Source: CAMAUF01 sp046152925 (GTDB lineage Bacteria > Chloroflexota > Dehalococcoidia > Tepidiformales > Tepidiformaceae). Taken from it: a DNA stretch of 22,136 nt. The DNA is taken from assembly GCA_046152925.1 (NCBI GenBank), contig JBJXFX010000157.1, positions 1 through 22,136 of the forward strand. Reading direction: 5' to 3'. A program made the translations under genes and the position numbers. Within the stretch, counting starts at the first letter, position 1. Each line of letters opens with the position of its first letter. The notes under the pieces are model-generated. The model worked only from the letters and a program-made list of their open reading frames with translations, made no database searches and was not told the origin of the DNA. Below, one piece after another: positions 1 through 6,830 of the stretch.

Positions 1-168
1 GCCCGGCAGCTGCCCTTCAGGTCGTGGTCGCGGTCCACACCGCTTCGCGAAGACTCGTCCGAGGGCTGTTCCTGAAGGGCGCACCTCTGCTCGCTACGCT
101 CGCAGCTGCGGGCTGCGAGAAACGGACCCGTCGCTCATTCGCTCCGGGCTCTGGTTCGGCCGTGACCG
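1..168. other. Hairpin-rich non-coding leader region
   Basis: No supported gene. The stretch contains a perfect 10-bp inverted repeat (12-21 with 71-80), a 10-bp palindrome CTTCGCGAAG between its arms (43-52), and a perfect 8-bp stem with a 5-base loop (99-106 with 112-119). The hairpins could be the terminator or 3' end of a gene left of the window, a structured leader of the phosphotransferase gene, or a copy of an interspersed palindromic repeat. The sequence alone does not decide between these. Confidence 0.45.
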
Positions 169-1326
169 GTGGCGCTGTTATCGTTCGATGAACGGCGCTA
201 CGATCCCGCGACCCTGCCCCGGAGTGCGCCCGTGCCGCTCACCATCCCACTCTCCCCGGAAGCCTTCACCAGCGATTGGCTCACCGCCGCCCTTCGCGAG
301 TCCGGTGTCCTCCGCGAAAGCCGGGTCACCTCGGCTGTGCCGTCATCGCTCGGTGAAGGGTTCGGCTTGCTCGGGTCGCTGACGCGGCTGACGCTGACCT
401 ACGACCGGCCAGAGCCCGGCGCGCCGGTCACGCTCGTGGCCAAGTTCCCGCACATCTCCGAGGCGAACCGCGACATCGCGCGGCAATACCGCATCTACGA
501 GCGCGAGTTCGTCTTCTACCGCGAGGTCGCCCCGGCTGTTGACACGGAACTGCCGAGGGTCTTGTACCAAGGTCTCGACGCCTCGATTGGCGACGCCGTC
601 ATCCTGCTCGCGGACTTGGCGCCTAGCCGAGTCGGGGACCAGTTGGTCGCGCCGACTCGAAGCGAGGTGATCGCCACCGTCCGGGAGATCGCGAAGGTAC
701 ACGCGGCCTGGTGGGGGCGCTGCGACTCGCCGAGCCTGAGCCGGGTGCCGTACCTGAACGACGCGCTCTGGCTGCAGGTTGCGCAGTCGATGAAAATCTT
801 CTGGCCGACGTTCCAGCGGACCTTCCCGGACCTGTTGAACGACAACCTTCGAGAGATCGGCGACCGCTTCGCGCCGGGCATCGCGGCCCTCGCTGACCGG
901 CTCTCGGCTGCCCCCGCGACCCTCGTGCACGGCGACCTTCGGCTCGACAACCTCTTCTTTCCAACGCGGCCCGAGCATCCGGCGCTCGTGATCGCGGATT
1001 GGCAGCTAACCTCGCGGGGCCAGGGCATCTACGACATCGCCTACTTCATGAGCCAGAGCATCGAGGCCGAGATGCGGCGGGTGCTGGAGCGGGATGTGGT
1101 CCGTATCTACCACGAGGCCCTCTCCGCGAACGGGGTGACCGGGTACAGCCTGGAGAGCGCGTGGGAGGGGTACAGGAGGGCCGTCATGTGGTGCATGATG
1201 TATCCCGTCGCGGCCGGCGGTGGGATCGACCTGACGAACGACCGCGGTGTCGAACTCGCGCGGGCGATGGCGCGGCGGTCGTTTGCGGCGATCGAGGAAC
1301 TCGAAGCGGACCAATTCCTGGATTAG
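169..1326 (+). CDS. Phosphotransferase, aminoglycoside/ecdysteroid-kinase-like fold
   Basis: A 385-codon protein of the protein-kinase-like phosphotransferase superfamily (APH / EcKinase / DUF1679-like). The catalytic loop is visible as LVHGDLRLDNLFF (HGDxxxDN, catalytic Asp and metal-binding Asn). The DFG-equivalent metal site is IADWQL, followed by YDIAYFMSQ, which is typical of this group. These enzymes transfer phosphate from ATP to small hydroxylated molecules; the substrate cannot be read from the sequence. The GTG at 169 gives the longest form, but the GTG at 232 (start VPLTIPLSPEAF) better matches where the family domain begins, so the N-terminus is uncertain. The gene stands alone and ends at a strong hairpin shared with the convergent DUF4397 gene. 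Confidence 0.85.
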   Translation: MALLSFDERRYDPATLPRSAPVPLTIPLSPEAFTSDWLTAALRESGVLRESRVTSAVPSSLGEGFGLLGSLTRLTLTYDRPEPGAPVTLVAKFPHISEANRDIARQYRIYEREFVFYREVAPAVDTELPRVLYQGLDASIGDAVILLADLAPSRVGDQLVAPTRSEVIATVREIAKVHAAWWGRCDSPSLSRVPYLNDALWLQVAQSMKIFWPTFQRTFPDLLNDNLREIGDRFAPGIAALADRLSAAPATLVHGDLRLDNLFFPTRPEHPALVIADWQLTSRGQGIYDIAYFMSQSIEAEMRRVLERDVVRIYHEALSANGVTGYSLESAWEGYRRAVMWCMMYPVAAGGGIDLTNDRGVELARAMARRSFAAIEELEADQFLD

Positions 1327-1346
1327 CGGGCGCGGACCAACGCGAT

Positions 1347-1376
1347 CGGGGCCACTCTGCGCCCGGAGTGGCCCCG
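1347..1376. terminator. Bidirectional hairpin terminator
   Basis: A perfect 11-bp GC-rich stem (1347-1357 with 1366-1376) with an 8-base loop lies between the convergent stops of the phosphotransferase (1326) and the DUF4397 gene (1413). There is no long T run on either side, so it may act as an intrinsic terminator without a classical U tract. Confidence 0.7.
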
Positions 1377-1412
1377 CTCGCGCCAGCTAGTGGCGGTGCG
1401 GCATGGGATGGA

Positions 1413-2270
1413 CTACCAGGGGCGACGCGCCCGCATCGCCTTCGGGGCGACGAGCAGCGTGCCCGCCACGAGGACAGCAAGGGCCCCAAGCCCAAAGAGG
1501 GCGAGGCTAGTGGTGCCGCCGGCGCCGGCGATGCCAGTGCCGGTGCGCGGCGCGGCGGGCGGCGGGGCGCCCGCGTCGAGCAGCGCGACGACTTGCAGGC
1601 TGCCGTTGCCGGCGAGCCCGACGGCGACGGCGGTGGAAACGGTGCGCTCACCGAGGGCCACGCCCGGGACCGCCTTCGCAACGGCGCCGCTCGAAGCCAG
1701 CCGGACTTCGAGGTCGTAGGTCCCGGCGTTCACCGGGGTGTAGGTCCCGACGCCCTTGAAGGCGACGTTGGCGAAGACCTTGGTCTGCGTCCCTGCGACC
1801 GCGACATCGACTGCCGGAGCATCGGGCGCGGCGTGGATGAGGCGGATGTGCGCCTTCCCGGCGGCGGGGCTTGCGTTGTTGTCTTCGAGAGGAAGGAGGG
1901 CCAGGGTGCCCTTGCCGGCTTCACCGACGGCCAGGACGGTGTAGTCCTTGCCCTTCACGACGGTCAGGTTGGCTTCGAGTGCGGGCGTCCCGGTGCCTGT
2001 CGAAGGCGAGAGGAAGACCTTCACGTTGCGTTGTCCGGCCGGCAGGCTGACGTAGCCCGTGTCCTTGGGGAACGCGAGCGCGGTCACCGCCTTCTGGCCG
2101 TCGACGAAGATGTCGACCGCTGGGGCATCGGGCGATGCGTGCATTACGCGGACGCGGCCAGTGTCGGCGGCTTGGGCGGCCGCCATCTGCGGCACGGTGA
2201 ACGCTGCGGCCATGGCCACGAGGCCAATCAGCAGCGGGACCTGCCAGGTGTTGATGAGTTTTCGGAACAC
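1413..2270 (-). CDS. Secreted, membrane-anchored DUF4397 protein
   Basis: A 285-residue exported protein with two DUF4397 domains in tandem. Their opening motifs are RVRVMHASPDAPAVDI (about residue 39) and HIRLIHAAPDAPAVDV (about 141). Residues 1-34 are a signal peptide (hydrophobic core VPLLIGLVAMAAAFTV, likely cut in the Ala-rich AAAQA stretch). The C-terminus has a Pro-rich linker, PRTGTG at 241-246, a membrane segment at about 254-274 and a basic tail, so the protein is anchored outside the cell. The GTG at 2270 was chosen because a perfect AGGAGG lies a few bases upstream and the signal peptide follows directly; the frame is open further up to 2342. DUF4397 domains are common in bacterial surface proteins but have no established biochemical role. 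The gene diverges from the B12-type regulator, and its likely promoter overlaps the TGTACA operator-like repeats. Confidence 0.9.
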   Translation of the reverse strand: MFRKLINTWQVPLLIGLVAMAAAFTVPQMAAAQAADTGRVRVMHASPDAPAVDIFVDGQKAVTALAFPKDTGYVSLPAGQRNVKVFLSPSTGTGTPALEANLTVVKGKDYTVLAVGEAGKGTLALLPLEDNNASPAAGKAHIRLIHAAPDAPAVDVAVAGTQTKVFANVAFKGVGTYTPVNAGTYDLEVRLASSGAVAKAVPGVALGERTVSTAVAVGLAGNGSLQVVALLDAGAPPPAAPRTGTGIAGAGGTTSLALFGLGALAVLVAGTLLVAPKAMRARRPW

Positions 2271-2297
2271 GGGTGCCTCCTGAGTAGTAGACGACCC

Positions 2298-2325
2298 TGC
2301 ACAGAGTCTGTACAGAGAATGTTCA
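2298..2325. promoter_or_regulatory. CarH-like operator cluster 1 (three 11-bp repeats)
   Basis: TGCACA (2298), TGTACA (2309) and TGTTCA (2320) follow each other at exactly 11-bp spacing. Operators of the B12 photoreceptor CarH are tandem 11-bp repeats with core TnTACA. On the minus strand the cluster runs from a possible -35 box TTGAAC (2321-2326), across a 17-bp spacer, to the -10 position of the DUF4397 gene. Binding here would therefore block that promoter. Assignment to the adjacent regulator is inferred. Confidence 0.6.
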
Positions 2326-2349
2326 AACCTTACGGGACTCACCCAGATT

Positions 2350-2377
2350 TGTCCAAGGTCTGTACAGGTTATGGAAA
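2350..2377. promoter_or_regulatory. CarH-like operator cluster 2
   Basis: TGTCCA (2350) and TGTACA (2361) are 11 bp apart, followed by a weak TGGAAA at 2372. The ten bases GTCTGTACAG occur identically here (2358-2367) and in cluster 1 (2306-2315), 52 bp apart. The site lies 19 bp upstream of the regulator's start codon, which fits autoregulation. Confidence 0.5.
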
Positions 2378-2395
2378 AGCGCCCAGACTACGGCC

Positions 2396-3253
2396 ATGTC
2401 GGTTGACCGCATGCGCATCGGTGAATTGGCGGCGAGGTCTGGCGTGCCGGCGGAGACGCTTCGCGCCTGGGAGCGTCGCCACGGCCTCTTCTCTCCTCTG
2501 CGGAGCGAAGGGGGCTTCCGGCTCTATTCCGAGGCCGACGCCGCGCTCGCCGCACGGATGCGGGCGAGCATCCGCGCAGGCATCCCAGCAAGCGAGGCGG
2601 CGCGGCGCCTGACCCGCCCAGGCGAGGCCCCCGGTTTGGAGATGAGCCCGGGCATCCTGCGCGTCGCCTTCGCGGCCGCGCTCCGCGAGATGGACGACGG
2701 GCGAATCCAGCAATCGTTCGACCGCTTGCTCGCGGCCCACGACCTCGAGACGGTGGTCGTCGACGTGATCTTGCCGGAGCTGCGGCGCCTCGGAGAGGAG
2801 TGGGCGGGCGGCCAGCTCGCTATCGCGCAGGAGCACTTCGCGGTCAGCATCCTGCGTGGCCGGCTCTTGGGGCTGGCTCGTGGCTGGGACGCCGGCCTCG
2901 GGCCACGTGCGCTGCTGGCCTGCCCCCCCGAGGAAACACACGACATTTCGCTGATTGCGTTCGGCCTGCTGCTCCGAAGGCGTGGTTGGCGCCTCACCTT
3001 CCTCGGCGCCGACACGCCATTCGGTCAGATAGGTGAGACGGCCGCCGCACTCAAGCCGGAACTCGTCCTGGTGTATTCGCCGTTCCCGGAGCGAATCGAC
3101 GCTGCACGCGCCGCGCTGGCCGAACTCGCGGGCACCCGGCGCGTCGTACTGGCAGGCGCCGGCAGCGTCGAGGACGCGGGCTCGGGAGCCCGAATTGCGG
3201 GCCAATCTGTATCGCAGGTTGCAGACGCCTTAACAGCCCGTCTGGCACCATAA
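2396..3253 (+). CDS. MerR-family B12-binding regulator, CarH/LitR-like
   Basis: A 285-residue regulator with the three-part CarH layout: MerR winged helix at about 6-75 (MRIGELAARSGVPAETLRAW, then RYGL-type RRHGLFSP), a four-helix B12-cap bundle at about 88-165, and a Rossmann cobalamin domain at about 170-285. The cap has W136 followed by E146-H147 (W-x9-EH), and the cobalt-ligand histidine is H182 in EETHDISL, then GADTP. These match Thermus CarH W131, E141-H142 and H177 at a constant offset of five. The His next to the cap Trp, which becomes the second cobalt ligand after light in Thermus CarH, is Ala137 here. Family members repress promoters as AdoCbl-bound tetramers and release DNA on illumination. 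The ATG at 2396 and the in-frame ATG at 2411 are both possible starts; neither has a clear ribosome site. It is divergent from the DUF4397 gene. Confidence 0.88.
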   Translation: MSVDRMRIGELAARSGVPAETLRAWERRHGLFSPLRSEGGFRLYSEADAALAARMRASIRAGIPASEAARRLTRPGEAPGLEMSPGILRVAFAAALREMDDGRIQQSFDRLLAAHDLETVVVDVILPELRRLGEEWAGGQLAIAQEHFAVSILRGRLLGLARGWDAGLGPRALLACPPEETHDISLIAFGLLLRRRGWRLTFLGADTPFGQIGETAAALKPELVLVYSPFPERIDAARAALAELAGTRRVVLAGAGSVEDAGSGARIAGQSVSQVADALTARLAP

Positions 3254-3321
3254 GGTTGCAGGCGGCATGGGCGCTGCCTCCGGCATGGCAGATCGAACCT
3301 CACACGGGTAGGCCCCCGCCT

Positions 3322-4230
3322 GTGCATACTCGCTTGACGCCCATTGTTGCCGGTCGCGCGCGCACCTTCTGTGCGCATCGCGCGTCGCTCGATCACCCCT
3401 TCGCGCCGAACTCGCTCGCCGCCGTAAAGGCCTGCGTGGCCGAGGGCGCACCCCGTGTCGAGATCGATGTCCGCTTTCTCGCCGACGACGCGATGCTGGT
3501 CTTCCACGACCGCGACCTTGACGACGAGACCACGGGGGCCGGTCCCGTTGCCAACGCGTGCCGCGAAGGCCTGGCCGGAGTGCGGTACCGGCACGGCGGC
3601 GAGCCGCTCGCTTATCTCGAAGACGTCGTGGCCGCGGTGGCCGGCTCCGCGACGCTGCTTCAGGTGGACTTGAAGGGGCTGGCGCCCTACACGCCGCGAC
3701 AGAACCGTCACCTGATCGAGGTCCTCACGCCGCTCGGGGATCAAGTCCTCGCTGGGTCCCAAGCCCACTGGAACGTCCGGTCGCTGGCCAACGCCGGCAT
3801 CCCGACCGCGCTCGACCCGACGCTCCACTGGCATTTCGCCCCGGAACGGGAACGAGCCGGCCTTTCGCCCGCGACTCTGGGCCGCCACGGACTCTGGGAC
3901 GATTCGCCGCTCGCGCACCTTCCGGGCCTCGGACCTACGGAATACCTCGAGGCGCGGATCGCGGACCTCGTTGCTTTGGTGCCGGCGATCGAGTGGATGG
4001 TCGACTACCGCACGCTCTTGTTCATGGAGGCGAACGGCCTGCGGCTCGGGGAACGGCTCCGGCAGGATGGCGTGCGCCTCGCTGCTTGGACGGTGCACGA
4101 CGAGGGCCCCGACGCGACGCGTTCGCTCCTCGGCAAGCTCTTCGAAATCGGTGCCGAGGTCGTGATTACTGACGATCCCCCTCGCTGCTCCCAATACTTG
4201 GAGGCCGACACCGTTTCTCCACAGAGATGA
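3322..4230 (+). CDS. Glycerophosphodiester phosphodiesterase-like protein
   Basis: A TIM-barrel phosphodiesterase of the GDPD family, which hydrolyses glycerophosphodiesters to glycerol-3-phosphate and an alcohol. Family landmarks in order (numbered from GTG 3322) are AHR at 18-20, VEIDVRF with metal ligands E47 and D49, and VFHDRDLDDETTG with H62 as the catalytic base. A late strand GAEVVITDDPP closes the barrel. The usual PEN(S/T) motif reads APNS, so the glutamate metal ligand is replaced by proline; activity may be altered. No signal peptide is evident, so it is probably cytoplasmic. The start is uncertain: a TTG at 3256, two bases after the upstream stop, would add 22 residues, while GTG 3322 begins close to the conserved domain. 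It follows the B12 regulator closely on the same strand and may share its transcript. Confidence 0.8.
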   Translation: MHTRLTPIVAGRARTFCAHRASLDHPFAPNSLAAVKACVAEGAPRVEIDVRFLADDAMLVFHDRDLDDETTGAGPVANACREGLAGVRYRHGGEPLAYLEDVVAAVAGSATLLQVDLKGLAPYTPRQNRHLIEVLTPLGDQVLAGSQAHWNVRSLANAGIPTALDPTLHWHFAPERERAGLSPATLGRHGLWDDSPLAHLPGLGPTEYLEARIADLVALVPAIEWMVDYRTLLFMEANGLRLGERLRQDGVRLAAWTVHDEGPDATRSLLGKLFEIGAEVVITDDPPRCSQYLEADTVSPQR

Positions 4231-4310
4231 GGTCGCGAGGCTACCCACTCGCTTCCCAGCCCCGCCGATACTGATCGCAGGGACAGACTTCTCGTGGGGG
4301 CGACACGGAC

Positions 4311-4487
4311 ATGGTGGCTTGGTTGAAATCCCGGGGCGGGACTCGTAGGCAGTTGGAGGACGGCCAAGGTTTGGTCGAGTACGGGCTCATTCTGGCTCTC
4401 GTCGCGGTCGCCTGCATTGGCGCCGTCACCACGTTCGGTGAGACGCTCTCCAACTGGGTCGTCTGGAGGATCTTCCAGTCCTTCTAA
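4311..4487 (+). CDS. Flp-type pilin (class IVb prepilin)
   Basis: A 58-codon gene running ATG 4311 to TAA 4485-4487. The product has a short charged leader ending EDG, then QGLVEYGLILAL and a continuous hydrophobic helix. This is the signature of Flp/Fap pilins: cleavage by a TadV-type prepilin peptidase after Gly18 leaves Glu at mature position +5, here E23, followed by Tyr24. Flp pilins are the subunits of Tad adhesive pili. No Tad secretion gene (tadA, tadB/C, rcpA) is in the window, so assembly must depend on genes elsewhere. A G-rich stretch about 10 bases upstream is a weak ribosome site. It is convergent with the CAP-domain gene, with 29 bp between the stops. Confidence 0.85.
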   Translation: MVAWLKSRGGTRRQLEDGQGLVEYGLILALVAVACIGAVTTFGETLSNWVVWRIFQSF

Positions 4488-4516
4488 CGGTTCGGCCAGT
4501 CTTGAGCGGTGGATGA

Positions 4517-5470
4517 TTAGAGATGGATCAGGCCGCAGGAGCTCCCTGACGCCTTGATCCAGACCGCGCCCCCCGTTGAGGTCGTGAAGTTCTGGGCGTA
4601 CGCCGGGACATCCGGTGAGTAGCGCATCCAGTTCCCATTCTCGAAGGCGTAGACCACCTCGTAACAGCCATATGCGCGCGCCAAAACGTCCGCGAGTGGG
4701 CCAGGCGGCAGCGTCACCAGTGCCCAGTTCCCGGGCACGAGCGCGAGGACGGCGTTGTAGCGCGGCACGCCGGTCGCCGTGCGGGTCGGTGTCGCTGTCT
4801 TCGTTGGGGTCGAGGTCGGGGTGGCGGTGCCGCTCTTCGTCGCGGTGGCGGTGAAGGTGGCGGTGGGCTCGGGGTCTGCCGTCGAACCTGGGCAGGCTTG
4901 CTCGGCTGGCCACTGGGCGAGCACCGTGACCCACGCTTCCTTGGTGCCGTTGGCGTTGCGGAAGTGGCCAACGCCCACACACTTCACGGGCCACGGGTGG
5001 TCTGCCCCGACCCGGATGTAGATCCCGCTGCCAAAATTCCCGGCCATCGCGTTCAACGCTGTCGAGGGTGTGGCCACCACCGGGTCGTTTGGGCTGGTCG
5101 CGACGAAGATGCCCTCGCCACTGCCCGCCGCGAAGCTCGCATCGTAGCCACAATCGGCGGCCCGGTTGTACCACGAACGGCCAGTGCTATCCGTGTGCTC
5201 GCCGAAACCACCGGTCACAACGATGTCTTGCGCGAACCACGCCGCTGCCGCGTTGAGCGCGCCCGACACCTGCAGCGGCGTGGTGAAGGTCACGTTCACG
5301 GCCCGCCACGAGGCGAGTAGGGTCAGGAACTCTTGCTCTGGGCCGTCGAGCGAGTCGTGGGTCGTCCCGCAGGGGCCTGCTGCCTCGGCGGGACGCTCTC
5401 CGTGAAGGATCCCAGCAATCAAGAGCACGAGGCCGGCGAGCGGGAGCGAAGCGAGAAGGATCCGGTTCAT
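4517..5470 (-). CDS. Secreted CAP-domain (SCP/PR1-like) protein
   Basis: A 317-residue exported protein. Residues 1-31 form a signal peptide (MNRILLASLPLAGLVLLIAG, ending AEAAG). A CAP/SCP-like domain follows to about residue 195, recognised from LDGPEQEFLTLLASWRAVN, the helix LNAAAAWFAQD, FGEHTDSTGRSW, the Cys-containing RAADCGYDA and the late WVTVLAQWP strand. A Thr/Pro-rich spacer (about 200-236) then leads to an 80-residue C-terminal domain rich in Trp and Tyr, ending in a Cys-Gly-Leu segment. Bacterial CAP proteins are extracellular; their activity is mostly unknown. ATG 5470 was preferred over GTG 5476 because GGCGGTG lies just upstream and the signal peptide begins there. A sigma-70-like promoter sits at 5505-5534. 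Confidence 0.85.
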   Translation of the reverse strand: MNRILLASLPLAGLVLLIAGILHGERPAEAAGPCGTTHDSLDGPEQEFLTLLASWRAVNVTFTTPLQVSGALNAAAAWFAQDIVVTGGFGEHTDSTGRSWYNRAADCGYDASFAAGSGEGIFVATSPNDPVVATPSTALNAMAGNFGSGIYIRVGADHPWPVKCVGVGHFRNANGTKEAWVTVLAQWPAEQACPGSTADPEPTATFTATATKSGTATPTSTPTKTATPTRTATGVPRYNAVLALVPGNWALVTLPPGPLADVLARAYGCYEVVYAFENGNWMRYSPDVPAYAQNFTTSTGGAVWIKASGSSCGLIHL

Positions 5471-5504
5471 GGTCACCGCCGGGTGGGTTTGGGGCGTCGT
5501 GCGA

Positions 5505-5534
5505 CCATAACACGCGGTCCGTCGCCAAGGTCAA
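5505..5534 (-). promoter_or_regulatory. Putative sigma-70-type promoter of the CAP gene
   Basis: On the minus strand TTGACC (complement of 5529-5534) and TTATGG (complement of 5505-5510) are separated by 18 bp, about 35 bp upstream of the ATG at 5470. Identified by pattern only. Confidence 0.35.
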
Positions 5535-5648
5535 CCGCTTTCGGGCAGCGCCGGCCAAACTTTGCCCTGAAGTTACGCTGGGCTTGCACGAGCCTGTCCT
5601 TGCGCGTGGCCATCCTGCCCCGCCATGATCCGCAGCCGGAGGAATCCC

Positions 5649-6830
5649 ATGACCGAACGGACCATCCGCGGCAAGACCGCAATCGTCGGCATCGGCGAGA
5701 CCCGCTACTACAAGCGTGGCGCTGCCCCCGACCCGGAGTTCAAGCTGACCCTGGAGGCGATCATGCTCGCGGCCGAAGACGCGGGCATCGATGTCCGCGA
5801 AATCGACGGCTTGGCCTCGTTCAGCAACGACCGCAACGACCCACCGCGCATCGCGAGCGCGTTGGGGATGAAGCACATCGGCTTCAGCAACATGTTCTGG
5901 GGCGGTGGTGGTGGCGGTGGTTCAGGTGCGGTTGCGAATGCCGCAGCCGCTGTGGCTGCTGGCTACTGCGACGTCGCTGTCGCCTATCGCGGCCTGGCAC
6001 AGGGCCAGTTCGGCCGCTTCGGCCAGGGCGCGCAGATCCCGATGGCGCCCGGCGCGATGGCCTTCACGGCGCCCTATGGCCTGATGTCGCCAGCGCAATC
6101 GTTTGCGATGCGGATCCGGCGCTTCATGTTCGAGCACGGCGTGGAGCAGGAGGCGTTGCGGGCGGTCTCGCTCGCGAGCTACCACCATGCGCAGACGAAC
6201 CCGCGCGCCGTGATGTACGGTCGGCCGCTTTCGAGCGAGGACTATGACAACTCCCGCTGGATCGTGGAGCCGTTCCACCTCTTCGATTGCTGCCAGGAGA
6301 ACGACGGCGCCGCCGCGATCATCATCACCTCGGCCGAGCGCGCGAAGGACCTCAAGCACAAGCCGTCGTATATCCTGGCGGCGGCCCAGGGTTCCGACTA
6401 CCGGCAGGCGGCCACGGCCCACAACGCCCCAGACTACGGCACCTCGAACTTCAAGACGCTCGCGCCGCGCCTGTACGCGATGGCCGGCGTCGGGCCAGAG
6501 GATGTCGACGTGCTGCAGAGCTACGAGAACTTCACGGGCGGCGTGCTCATGTCGATCGTCGAGCACGGCTTCTGCAAGCCGTCCGAAGTGAACGACTTCT
6601 TCACCTTGGAGAACTTCTCGGCTCCGTCGGGGAAGCTCCCGCTGAACACGAGCGGCGGTAACCTCGCGGAGTGCTATATGCACGGCCTCGAGCTGATCAC
6701 CGAGGCGGTGAAGCAGCTGCGCGGCAGTTCTCCGAACCAGATCGAGGATGTCCACGTCTCGATGGTGACATCGGGCCCGATGGTCCAGCCCGTCTCGAAC
6801 CTCATCCTTTGCTCGGAGCCGCACGCATGA
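5649..6830 (+). CDS. Thiolase-fold protein without nucleophilic Cys (Ltp2/SCP2-like)
   Basis: A 393-residue thiolase-superfamily protein of the lipid-transfer/SCP-x type. The N-terminal thiolase half is clear (KTAIVGIGETRYY, EIDGLASFSND), but the position of the catalytic Cys falls in a run of seven glycines (residues 85-91, then SG), so it cannot act as a normal thiolase. The C-terminal half has LNTSGGNLAECYMHG, with Y343 and H345 where thiolases have the second-Cys/His region, and Y292 in QSYENF. This pattern matches the steroid side-chain aldolase Ltp2, which works through tyrosines and needs a DUF35 partner; that partner is encoded next, overlapping by ATGA. It may perform a retro-aldol cleavage of a hydroxyacyl-CoA; the substrate is unknown. 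ATG 5649 was chosen because GGAGG (5638-5642) precedes it by six bases; an upstream ATG at 5625 lacks this. Confidence 0.85.
   Translation: MTERTIRGKTAIVGIGETRYYKRGAAPDPEFKLTLEAIMLAAEDAGIDVREIDGLASFSNDRNDPPRIASALGMKHIGFSNMFWGGGGGGGSGAVANAAAAVAAGYCDVAVAYRGLAQGQFGRFGQGAQIPMAPGAMAFTAPYGLMSPAQSFAMRIRRFMFEHGVEQEALRAVSLASYHHAQTNPRAVMYGRPLSSEDYDNSRWIVEPFHLFDCCQENDGAAAIIITSAERAKDLKHKPSYILAAAQGSDYRQAATAHNAPDYGTSNFKTLAPRLYAMAGVGPEDVDVLQSYENFTGGVLMSIVEHGFCKPSEVNDFFTLENFSAPSGKLPLNTSGGNLAECYMHGLELITEAVKQLRGSSPNQIEDVHVSMVTSGPMVQPVSNLILCSEPHA

Noticed and set aside
999..2612. 537-codon plus-strand frame across the phosphotransferase and DUF4397 genes
   Set aside because: It overlaps two well-supported genes and its translation is low-complexity Arg/Gly/Asp sequence typical of an off-frame reading of GC-rich DNA.
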